5,677 nt of DNA, from the NCBI GenBank assembly GCA_002292185.1, contig DBBL01000093.1, positions 1 to 5,677 on the forward strand, given 5' to 3'. Source of the stretch: Akkermansiaceae bacterium UBA985 (GTDB lineage: Bacteria > Verrucomicrobiota > Verrucomicrobiia > Verrucomicrobiales > Akkermansiaceae). A program made the position numbers and the translations under genes. Below the pieces are notes generated by a model. The model saw only the letters and a list, made by a program, of their open reading frames with translations, did not search any database and had not been told where the DNA came from. Below, in pieces: positions 1 to 5,677 of the stretch (its first letter is position 1; the number at the start of each line of letters is the position of its first letter).

Positions 1-496
1 CGATCACCGTCGCGCCGTTATCATCAGAGCTGAATATATTGGCCCTGACATCCCCATCGGGCATGTAAATGGCAGGTTCGGCAGAGACTGCAGCTATCGG
101 CGCCACCGACTCTGGCATATGGCTCACTTGAGTGCCCATATAAAAACACATCACCATTGCAGCTGCAGCGGCTGGAAGCGCTAGCCATTTGTTGAATTTG
201 CTACCCATCCATTGAGAACCGGTCGATCTTACGCTGGCGGCAGACTCTGCCTTTTCGTTTTCGATAGCCTGCAAAATACGCTGGTTGAAAAAATCGGCGT
301 ATGGAGGCTCAACACTAGCGGGCATATTTGCCTGGATGTTTGACTGCATCGCCCTCACCGCATCACGCTCAGCCAAGAGCTCAGGATGATCCTGTGCCCA
401 TGATTCGACCCGTGCTAGTTCATCACCATTGAGCTCACCGTCTATCCAGAGAGTGAGCATCGCTTCGTCAGGTGCTTGATTATGTTGTCTTTTCAT
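1..496 (-). CDS. Putative membrane anti-sigma factor (partial, runs off left edge)
   Basis: The ATG at 496-494 opens a frame of 165 codons that is still open at the left edge, so the C-terminus is missing. Residues 13-50 (starting MLTLWIDGELNGDEL) form a short helical region resembling the N-terminal part of anti-sigma factors, where an acidic DGEL segment is common. Residues 51-103 are a cytoplasmic linker. Residues about 104-122 (W-L-A-L-P, five alanines, then M-V-M-C-F-Y-M-G) are a hydrophobic stretch fitting one transmembrane helix, followed by the start of an outer or periplasmic domain. The zinc-binding HxxxCxxC motif of the ZAS class is absent. The gene begins 22 bp after the stop of the sigma factor gene on the same strand, so the two are probably co-transcribed, and the product probably sequesters that sigma factor at the membrane. 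The role is inferred from position and architecture. A weak purine-rich stretch (AAAAAAGA) precedes the start. Confidence 0.7.
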   Translation of the reverse strand, partial: MKRQHNQAPDEAMLTLWIDGELNGDELARVESWAQDHPELLAERDAVRAMQSNIQANMPASVEPPYADFFNQRILQAIENEKAESAASVRSTGSQWMGSKFNKWLALPAAAAAMVMCFYMGTQVSHMPESVAPIAAVSAEPAIYMPDGDVRANIFSSDDNGATVI

Positions 497-518
497 GTCT
501 TTTTTCAGCTTTTAGTTA

Positions 519-1331
519 TTAGATTTCAGATTGAAGATGCTGTTGGAGTTTTTGCCGTGCATAATAGAGCCTGCTCATCACCGTGCCGAGCGAGCTACCG
601 ATAATCTCCGCAATCTCCTTGTAGTCCAAGCCCTGCACCTCACGCAGCACAACGACCTCGCGGTGTTGGACTGAGAGCTTATCGAGTGCTTGGTTAATAC
701 GCTGCCGAAGCTCCCTCTGCTCGAGGACTTGATCAGGGCGTTGACCTTGCTGAGGTGCCGTCGGCGCGCCGAGATCGATCTTGCCAACATCAAACACCTC
801 ATCATTGAGCTCACCATCTCCTTGAATGCGGCGCTTGCGCATCCAGTCATACACCACATTGTGGCTAATTCTGAAAAGCCAGGTAGAAAAACGAGCGCGC
901 GACTCGAACTTAGGAAGCGCCTTCCATGCTTTGATAAAAGCCTCCTGAGAAAGATCCCAAGCATCGGCATCGTTTTTAACCATGTTGTAAATCATAGCGT
1001 AAATTCTCCCCCGGTGTTTAGTAACGAGCTGATCGAATGCACGCGTATTGCCCGTCTTGGCTTGCTCAACCCATTGAGCATCCTCCTCTGCGCTGGCATT
1101 TTGTTCGTCTTTGCTTTCATTGGGCTCTGGACTGGAATGGTTGGGTGACGGATGATTGGGTCTAGATGCGGACTTACCTGCTAAAGCTTGCTCTGGCTGA
1201 GACTGAGCACCCCCATCCGCCTGCATAGCAAGTTCTCCAAAAGGGCCTGCACACGGCATCGCTGCCGACATAGGCGTCGATGAAACAAACCCTTTCATCA
1301 GTTTTGACGCAATGTGACCAAAAATATTCAT
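519..1331 (-). CDS. ECF-family RNA polymerase sigma-70 factor
   Basis: The 270-residue product carries the two domains of an extracytoplasmic-function sigma factor. Region 2 spans about residues 98-168: DAWDLSQEAFIKAW at 123-136 is the core-binding 2.2 helix, and WLFRISHNVVYDWMRKRR at 151-168 is the -10 recognition segment 2.4. Region 4 spans about 203-267, with the helix-turn-helix at 235-262 (LDYKEIAEIIGSSLGTVMSRL) for -35 recognition. A 34-residue linker rich in Pro, Gln, Asp and Gly joins them, and no region 3 is seen. Residues 1-90 precede the conserved core; 52-82 are rich in Ser, Pro, Asn and Glu and probably disordered. This extension is long for an ECF factor (usually near 190 residues). 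The ATG at 1226-1224 (residue 36), preceded by GGAGAA, is an equally good or better start and would give 235 residues. The downstream gene looks like the cognate anti-sigma factor. Target promoters cannot be told from this window. Confidence 0.9.
   Translation of the reverse strand: MNIFGHIASKLMKGFVSSTPMSAAMPCAGPFGELAMQADGGAQSQPEQALAGKSASRPNHPSPNHSSPEPNESKDEQNASAEEDAQWVEQAKTGNTRAFDQLVTKHRGRIYAMIYNMVKNDADAWDLSQEAFIKAWKALPKFESRARFSTWLFRISHNVVYDWMRKRRIQGDGELNDEVFDVGKIDLGAPTAPQQGQRPDQVLEQRELRQRINQALDKLSVQHREVVVLREVQGLDYKEIAEIIGSSLGTVMSRLYYARQKLQQHLQSEI
1233..1238 (-). promoter_or_regulatory. Candidate ribosome binding site for an internal sigma factor start
   Basis: Read on the minus strand, the bases are GGAGAA, followed by a 6-nt spacer (CTTGCT) and an in-frame ATG at 1226-1224. 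This is the best Shine-Dalgarno match seen before any start in the window. The upstream ATG at 1331 has only a weak TAGGTAA. It therefore favours a 235-residue sigma factor starting at MQADGG, or two start sites. Confidence 0.45.
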
Positions 1332-1350
1332 CTAAATTACCTAAAATGTC

Positions 1351-1381
1351 ATCATAGGGCAGAGCCAGCACATGATGTCGA
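1351..1381 (-). promoter_or_regulatory. Candidate sigma-70-like promoter for the sigma/anti-sigma genes
   Basis: On the minus strand TCGACA (1381-1376) matches the -35 consensus TTGACA at 5 of 6 bases, and TATGAT (1356-1351) matches the -10 consensus TATAAT at 5 of 6. The spacer is 19 nt, longer than the optimal 17, which lowers confidence. A transcript would begin near 1344, about a dozen bases before the ATG at 1331. No clear ECF-type autoregulatory promoter was found by eye. Confidence 0.25.
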
Positions 1382-1421
1382 CTAGACTGCCGTTTAAAAC
1401 CCCATTTTGCAAGACGGCGTT

Positions 1422-1450
1422 TTGCCATCAAACCATCACTTCATCATGCT
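1422..1450 (+). promoter_or_regulatory. Weak candidate promoter for mcsA-mcsB-clpC
   Basis: TTGCCA at 1422-1427 matches the -35 consensus at 5 of 6 bases and lies 17 nt before CATGCT at 1445-1450, which matches the -10 consensus at only 3 of 6. A transcript would start near 1457 with a leader of about 77 nt before mcsA. This is the best sigma-70 arrangement I could find on this strand, and it may be coincidental. Confidence 0.2.
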
Positions 1451-1533
1451 AAAAACAGCTCGCAAAAAAAATACCGTCAGCAAATGCTTTTCCTTTCGCA
1501 ATTCTCGATCGCCAGTCTACCATCAACACAGCA

Positions 1534-2088
1534 ATGCAATGCGAACACTGCGATAACAAAGCTACCGTCTTTTACACTCAGATTATTGACGGCATCGGCA
1601 AGAAAACTTGCCTATGTGAATCCTGTGCCAGTGAACAAGGCATAACTGACCCTGAGGGCTTCTTGCTGGGCAGTCAGGACATTCAGAAGCAAGGAGATTC
1701 ATCCAAGCATAAAGCCTTACCGAAAAGCGTGCCAAAAATAGAAGCCGCCACCGACAAGCAGCCAAATCGCTGCTGTCCAGGATGCGGCTTTGCCTTTGAT
1801 GACCTCAAGAAAACGGGCCGCTTGGGCTGCAGTGAGTGCTATGATTTTTTCCGAGAAGAAATAAAAAACAACCTCGGCAGCATGCACAAAGGCACCAGCC
1901 ATGCTGGCAGAGTTCCCGAGGGCATGCTCCAAGCATTCAAAGAGCGCCAAGAGCTCGAGCAGCTTCAGGAAAAGCTCGATGCCGCGATAAGCTCGGAGGA
2001 CTATGAAAAGGCTGCCGCCCTGCGTGATGAGATGGGCAAAATCTCATCGCAAGAAACTACCCCACCCGAACCACCCAGCAAGCCATGA
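1534..2088 (+). CDS. mcsA: McsA-like zinc-finger/UVR protein, activator of the arginine kinase
   Basis: The 184-residue product is close to the usual McsA length. It begins MQCEHC and has an N-terminal zinc module with cysteines at 3, 6, 28 and 31, a Lys/Ser-rich linker (about 45-78), a second zinc module with CPGC at 81-84 and CSEC at 99-102, and a C-terminal UVR motif at about 140-170 (core SEDYEKAAALRDEM). In Firmicutes McsA binds and stimulates the kinase McsB and contributes to adaptor-dependent activation of ClpC. The UVR motif is the type of helical hairpin also found in the ClpC middle domain and in UvrB/UvrC. The start is supported because the first CxxC must lie right at the N-terminus, as in the family. 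No Shine-Dalgarno sequence is visible before it. The gene is first in a three-gene block and overlaps mcsB by 4 bp. The spacing of both cysteine modules is intact, so zinc binding is expected. Confidence 0.9.
   Translation: MQCEHCDNKATVFYTQIIDGIGKKTCLCESCASEQGITDPEGFLLGSQDIQKQGDSSKHKALPKSVPKIEAATDKQPNRCCPGCGFAFDDLKKTGRLGCSECYDFFREEIKNNLGSMHKGTSHAGRVPEGMLQAFKERQELEQLQEKLDAAISSEDYEKAAALRDEMGKISSQETTPPEPPSKP
2085..2088 (+). other. ATGA stop/start overlap of mcsA and mcsB
   Basis: The ATG at 2085-2087 overlaps the mcsA TGA stop at 2086-2088. With no Shine-Dalgarno sequence upstream (the preceding bases are C- and A-rich), reinitiation by ribosomes finishing mcsA is the likely way mcsB is translated, which would tie kinase output to activator output. 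Confidence 0.8.
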
Positions 2089-3170
2089 TGCGATTTTCTA
2101 CACTCATGAAGCATCCCGCCGACTGGATGACCGGTGCCGACACAGACAGCGCGATCGTTCTCACCAGCCGTATTCGCCTTGCACGTAATATCACCGGCGC
2201 ACCCTTTCCGGGCTGGGCGCGCAAGAACGAGCGCATTGCAATTCTTCCGGAGCTGCGCGACAAGATCGAAACCCTGCCGGAGATGAAAGACGCCTTCTCC
2301 CATCAGCTTAGTGAGCTTTCATCGGTTCAAAAACAAGTCCTTGTGGAACGCCACCTCATCAGTCGCGAGCAGGCTGCGCGAAGTGAAGGCAGTGCCATCG
2401 TCGTCAATCGCGACCAAACACTCAGTGTGATGATCAATGAGGAAGATCATCTACGCCTGCAATCGATACGCTCCGGGCTGCACTTACGTGAGGCATACCA
2501 ATTGATTGCCAATGTCGATAAGCAGCTCGAGCAAGTGCTACCGTATGCTTTTGACCATGAGCTCGGTTATCTCACCGCTTGCCCTACCAATGTAGGCACT
2601 GGCCTACGTGCCTCTGCTATGCTTCATCTGCCAGGACTTGTCATCAGTGATCACATTGGTCAGGTGATCCAAGCAGTCGGCAAGCTGGGACTAGCCGTGC
2701 GAGGTATTTTCGGTGAGGGCACCGAATCACTTGGGCATCTTTTCCAAATTTCTAATCAATCAACACTCGGTGAATCAGAAGAGGATATTCTGAGTAGACT
2801 CGAGCGGGTAATTCAGCAAGTTAGAGAACAAGAGCGTAATGCCCGTAGCAAACTTCTCGAAGAGGACCCACAAATGCTGGCGGACAAGATCTCCCGCGCC
2901 TATGGCCAGCTAAAATACGCCTACGTTATTGATTCCAAGGAAGCCCTAACCCACTTGTCCTTAGTTCGACTAGGCAGTGACATGGGGTGCTTCCCAAAGC
3001 AAGCCATGGAGCTTTGTGACTCTTTATTGATGGACATCGAGCCTGCCCACCTTCAACATAAGGCTGAACGTAAATTGGCACCCGAAGAAAGGGACACCAT
3101 GCGCGCGGAAATTATTCGTAGCAGGTTGCAAAGTCTCTCTTCCCCTGTTATAAATTTCATAACTTCTTAA
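2085..3170 (+). CDS. mcsB: McsB protein-arginine kinase
   Basis: This 361-residue enzyme transfers phosphate from ATP to arginine side chains in proteins, marking them for Clp degradation. It belongs to the phosphagen (guanido) kinase family. Visible motifs are TSRIRLARN at 27-35 (phosphate-binding arginines), NEEDH at 118-122 (the NEED motif with the catalytic glutamate), TACPTNVGTGLRAS at 164-177 with the conserved cysteine C166, and RGIFGEGTES at 206-215 with the second acidic residue. RDTMRA at 336-341 fits the RDxxRA phosphoarginine allosteric motif described for Bacillus McsB, which is absent from metabolite kinases such as arginine or creatine kinase. Length and C-terminus therefore favour McsB over a small-molecule guanidino kinase. 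The start codon lies inside the mcsA stop (ATGATG), giving an ATGA overlap that suggests translational coupling. A second ATG follows immediately, and either could be used. No ribosome binding site is evident. Confidence 0.95.
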   Translation: MMRFSTLMKHPADWMTGADTDSAIVLTSRIRLARNITGAPFPGWARKNERIAILPELRDKIETLPEMKDAFSHQLSELSSVQKQVLVERHLISREQAARSEGSAIVVNRDQTLSVMINEEDHLRLQSIRSGLHLREAYQLIANVDKQLEQVLPYAFDHELGYLTACPTNVGTGLRASAMLHLPGLVISDHIGQVIQAVGKLGLAVRGIFGEGTESLGHLFQISNQSTLGESEEDILSRLERVIQQVREQERNARSKLLEEDPQMLADKISRAYGQLKYAYVIDSKEALTHLSLVRLGSDMGCFPKQAMELCDSLLMDIEPAHLQHKAERKLAPEERDTMRAEIIRSRLQSLSSPVINFITS

Positions 3171-3247
3171 TTTAAAACCAGAATACCACCCCATTCATAG
3201 CTCACAGCTAACATCCTCTAATATCCTCATACGGACCCGAATCAATC
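3171..3247 (+). other. mcsB-clpC intergenic spacer
   Basis: The 77-bp spacer is A/T- and C-rich. I see no GC-rich hairpin followed by a T run, so there is no evidence of a terminator and clpC is probably read through from mcsB. A separate weak promoter cannot be excluded. No strong Shine-Dalgarno sequence precedes the clpC ATG; the nearest GGA is about 12 nt away. Confidence 0.5.
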
Positions 3248-5677
3248 ATGAATAATTTCACTCCAAGAGCCCAACAAGTTCTCGCTTTGGCACGCAAAGA
3301 AGCAGACCGCTTTAACCATAACTATGTCGGCACCGAACATATTTTACTGGGTCTCATTAAGCTTGGGCAAGGAGTCGCTGTAAGCGTATTACAAAACATG
3401 GGACTCGACCTGGAGACAGTGCGCATTGAAGTTGAAAAACAAGTCGGCTCCGGTCCTGACAACACAATTTCGGGAAACATCCCCTACACCCCTCGTGTCA
3501 AAAAAGTTCTCTCCCTGTCAAACAAGGAAGCGGAACAGCTCGATCATTCATACGTGGGCACTGAGCATATTCTATTAGGCCTACTGCGTGAAGGTGAAGG
3601 TGTCGCTGCCCGCGTACTCACCAGCCTCAATGTCGATATCAACCAAACTCGGCAGGAAATCCTCGCGGAGATTGATCCTAATTTCAACCCAGACGATCTT
3701 GGTGATGAGTTTGAAGACTTTGAAGATGAAGGTGAAATTGAAGCTCAAGGTGAAGGCGAAGGAAAAAGTAAAACCCCAGCGCTCAAAGCCTTTGGCCGCG
3801 ATCTGACCAAACTTGCCAAAAAAGATAAGCTTGATCCCGTTATTGGTCGTTCATCAGAGATCGAACGTGTCATCCAAATCCTCTGCCGCCGCACTAAAAA
3901 CAATCCAGTGCTTATTGGTGAGGCTGGTGTTGGCAAGACGGCCATTGTCGAGGGACTTGCTCAGGAAATTGCCAGCGGTAATGTACCTGAGCTTCTGCGT
4001 GACCGCCGTGTTGTCACGCTTGACTTGGCCCTGATGGTCGCCGGCACAAAATACCGCGGTCAATTTGAAGAACGCATCAAAGCCGTCATGGATGAAATCC
4101 GGAAAGCCGGGGACATCATCCTCTTCATCGATGAGCTTCATACCATCGTAGGAGCTGGCTCCGCAGAGGGTGCAATGGACGCCTCCAATATCATCAAGCC
4201 TGCCCTCTCGCGCGCTGAGTTACAATGTCTTGGGGCAACCACCATGAACGAATACCGGAAGTTCATCGAGAAAGACTCAGCCCTTGAGCGGCGCTTTCAA
4301 AAGGTCAAGGTCGAGGAACCTTCACAAGAAGATGCCATCGCCATTCTTGAGGGACTCCAGTTCAAGTATGAGGAACACCACAAAGCCAAATACACTCCGG
4401 AGGCCATTTATGCAGCTGTTAAGCTCTCATCACGCTACCTCTCCGATCGCTATCTACCAGACAAGGCCATTGATGTTCTAGACGAGGCTGGCTCACGCGC
4501 CCGCATCGGCCAGATGACAAGACCGCCCAAAGTGAAAGACCTCGAAGTCAAGATTGAGGGAATCCAGGCTGACAAGGTAGCCGCCATCAACGATCAAAAC
4601 TTTGAACAAGCCGCTTCCATGCGCGATGCCGAAAAGCAGGCGAAAAAAGAACTTGAGGATATCGTAGCCACCTGGAAAGCCGAGAGTGAAGAAACTATCG
4701 TCGAAGTAGGCGAAGACGAAATCATGGCTGTTATTTCAAAGTGGACGGGCGTGCCTCTCCAGCGCATGGAGCAAAAAGAAGCCGAGAAGCTTCTCAAGAT
4801 GGAAGAGCTGCTCAAAAACAATGTGATCGGCCAGGATACGGCTGTCATCACCATTTCCAAGGCTTTAAGGCGTTCACGCGCCGACCTGAAAGACCCGCGC
4901 CGACCCATTGGTTCCTTCCTTTTCCTTGGGCCTACCGGTGTCGGTAAAACCTACCTCGCCCGTAACCTCGCTGAATTCATGTTTGGTGACCCCGAGTCTC
5001 TCATCCAGATTGACATGTCGGAATACATGGAGAAATTCTCCACCTCACGTCTTATCGGCTCGCCTCCAGGTTATGTCGGCTATGAAGAAGGTGGCCAGCT
5101 CTCAGAAGCTGTCAGGCGCCGGCCTTACTCTGTTGTGCTATTTGACGAAATCGAAAAAGCCCACCCAGACGTCATGAACCTCCTTCTCCAAATTTTGGAG
5201 GAAGGCATGGTAACGGATTCCTTTGGCCGCAAGATCGACTTCCGAAATACCATCATCATCCTCACCTCAAATGCGGGGGCCTCGAGCATTAAGCGCCAGT
5301 CTTCCTTAGGCTTTGGTGCCATGCAGGAAGACGAAGCCGACTTTGACGGCATGAAAGAGAAGATCCTCGAGGAGGCGAAAAAGCAATTCAAGCCAGAGTT
5401 CCTCAACCGTCTCGATGATGTAGTGGTTTTCCGCATGCTGGAGAAAAAGGCACTCAATGTCATCGTCGACCTCGAAAGCAAAAAACTCATCGACCGACTT
5501 CAGGAAAAAGGCATTGCCCTCAAATTGGATAAAACTGCTCGCGAACTCCTCATGGATAAAGGTTATGATCCTAACTACGGAGCTCGTCCTATGCGTCGAG
5601 CCGTAGAGCGCTATATGGAAGACCCGCTTGCTGAAGCCTTGCTCCGCTCAGACATCAAGGAAGGTGACACCGTCAAG
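3248..5677 (+). CDS. clpC: ClpC-type double AAA+ ATPase (partial, runs off right edge)
   Basis: The frame is open for 810 codons to the window edge, with no stop or frameshift, so only the C-terminal tail is missing. ClpC is a hexameric unfoldase that feeds proteins to the ClpP peptidase. Domains in order: a double Clp-N repeat (about 5-75 and 80-140, each with GTEHILLGL), an acidic linker (141-171), the first AAA+ domain with Walker A GEAGVGKT (224-231), pore loop KYRG (268-271) and Walker B D295/E296, a middle coiled coil with a UVR-like motif (about 432-475), WTGVP (499-503), then the second AAA+ domain with Walker A GPTGVGKT (561-568), pore loop GYVGY (608-612), Walker B D633/E634 and sensor-2 GAR (778-780). 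LGF at 687-689 fits the ClpP-docking loop. E30 and E106 align with the Bacillus phosphoarginine-binding glutamates. The middle domain is short, as in ClpC/ClpA-like proteins rather than ClpB. The start is the first ATG and fits the family N-terminus ([15 protein letters not shown]). Its position after mcsB supports ClpC over ClpA. Confidence 0.97.
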   Translation, partial: MNNFTPRAQQVLALARKEADRFNHNYVGTEHILLGLIKLGQGVAVSVLQNMGLDLETVRIEVEKQVGSGPDNTISGNIPYTPRVKKVLSLSNKEAEQLDHSYVGTEHILLGLLREGEGVAARVLTSLNVDINQTRQEILAEIDPNFNPDDLGDEFEDFEDEGEIEAQGEGEGKSKTPALKAFGRDLTKLAKKDKLDPVIGRSSEIERVIQILCRRTKNNPVLIGEAGVGKTAIVEGLAQEIASGNVPELLRDRRVVTLDLALMVAGTKYRGQFEERIKAVMDEIRKAGDIILFIDELHTIVGAGSAEGAMDASNIIKPALSRAELQCLGATTMNEYRKFIEKDSALERRFQKVKVEEPSQEDAIAILEGLQFKYEEHHKAKYTPEAIYAAVKLSSRYLSDRYLPDKAIDVLDEAGSRARIGQMTRPPKVKDLEVKIEGIQADKVAAINDQNFEQAASMRDAEKQAKKELEDIVATWKAESEETIVEVGEDEIMAVISKWTGVPLQRMEQKEAEKLLKMEELLKNNVIGQDTAVITISKALRRSRADLKDPRRPIGSFLFLGPTGVGKTYLARNLAEFMFGDPESLIQIDMSEYMEKFSTSRLIGSPPGYVGYEEGGQLSEAVRRRPYSVVLFDEIEKAHPDVMNLLLQILEEGMVTDSFGRKIDFRNTIIILTSNAGASSIKRQSSLGFGAMQEDEADFDGMKEKILEEAKKQFKPEFLNRLDDVVVFRMLEKKALNVIVDLESKKLIDRLQEKGIALKLDKTARELLMDKGYDPNYGARPMRRAVERYMEDPLAEALLRSDIKEGDTVK

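Larger units (their letters stand above)
1332..1533. promoter_or_regulatory. Divergent intergenic regulatory region between the sigma factor gene and mcsA
   Basis: These 202 bp separate the divergently transcribed sigma/anti-sigma and mcsA-mcsB-clpC blocks, so they must contain the promoters of both unless transcription enters from further away. I see no RNA gene. I find no CIRCE inverted repeat and no tandem GGTCAAA heptads of the CtsR type. Small structures present are a 5-bp inverted repeat (GCCGT at 1389-1393, ACGGC at 1414-1418), a TTTTGC direct repeat at 1405-1410 and 1420-1425, and a run of eight A at about 1464-1471. Any of these could be chance. Confidence 0.6.

Noticed and set aside
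690..1148. A 152-codon plus-strand frame antisense to the sigma factor gene.
   Set aside because: It is the complement of conserved sigma regions 2 and 4, has no family resemblance, and is explained as a shadow of the real gene.
1174..1428. An 84-codon minus-strand frame beginning MAKRRLAKWGF that starts 97 bp upstream of the sigma gene and overlaps its N-terminal part in another frame.
   Set aside because: It lacks a clear ribosome binding site, ends in a Cys/Trp/Ser-rich stretch with no recognisable domain, and overlaps a well-supported gene. A leader peptide or a frameshifted sigma N-terminus is possible but unsupported.
1332..1533. CtsR heptad or CIRCE (HrcA) operator upstream of mcsA.
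   Set aside because: I looked for tandem GGTCAAA/TTTGACC and for TTAGCACTC-N9-GAGTGCTAA. Only an isolated TGCTAA near 1447 is present, which is too little.
2085..3170. Reading the kinase as a small-molecule arginine or creatine kinase.
   Set aside because: The presence of mcsA and clpC on either side and the C-terminal RDxxRA motif point to the protein kinase McsB.
3171..3247. Rho-independent terminator between mcsB and clpC.
   Set aside because: No GC-rich stem followed by a T run is present in the 77-bp spacer.
3588..3806. A Lys/Val-rich 72-codon plus-strand frame inside clpC.
   Set aside because: Its [13 protein letters not shown] pattern is the out-of-frame reading of the GAA/GGT-rich acidic linker of ClpC, not a separate protein.
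1..5677. CRISPR array, insertion sequence, tRNA or prophage remnants.
   Set aside because: No regularly spaced repeats, terminal inverted repeats, transposase-like frames or cloverleaf sequences were seen; almost all bases are explained by five genes.

Overview
The window holds two divergent gene blocks separated by a 202-bp intergenic region. It reads as bacterial chromosome with mid-range GC and tight coding, and I see no mobile-element or phage signal. The gene content suggests a Gram-negative bacterium of the Planctomycetes-Verrucomicrobia-Chlamydiae group, most likely a verrucomicrobium. This is inferred from the protein styles, a McsA/McsB/ClpC set without ctsR, and the scarcity of Shine-Dalgarno sequences; it is not proven by any marker gene.

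Left block, minus strand, bases 1-1331: an ECF-type sigma-70 factor gene (519-1331) is followed after 22 bp by a gene for a single-pass membrane protein that looks like its anti-sigma factor. The second gene runs off the left edge. The pair is probably one transcript: the sigma factor would be held at the membrane until an envelope or other signal releases it. The sigma start is uncertain, because an internal ATG at 1226 has a better ribosome binding site than the longest-ORF ATG at 1331.

Middle, bases 1332-1533: a non-coding divergent region that must hold the promoters for both blocks. I can point only to weak candidate promoter elements. No CtsR or CIRCE operator is recognisable.

Right block, plus strand, bases 1534-5677: mcsA (zinc-finger/UVR adaptor), mcsB (protein arginine kinase, overlapping mcsA by 4 bp in ATGA) and clpC (double AAA+ ClpP-partner unfoldase, starting 77 bp after mcsB and open at the right edge, 810 codons visible). 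Together they form the phosphoarginine-Clp protein quality-control pathway best known from Bacillus. McsA activates McsB, McsB phosphorylates arginines on damaged or regulatory proteins, and the ClpC N-domain recognises phosphoarginine and feeds the protein to ClpP. The key residues of kinase, allosteric site, reader pockets and ATPase are all present, so the pathway looks functional. The usual first gene of the Bacillus operon, the repressor gene ctsR, is absent from the expected place.

Nothing here is clearly a new system. The most interesting points are the complete writer/reader set in a ctsR-less context, the long acidic linker in ClpC, and the neighbouring divergent sigma/anti-sigma module.
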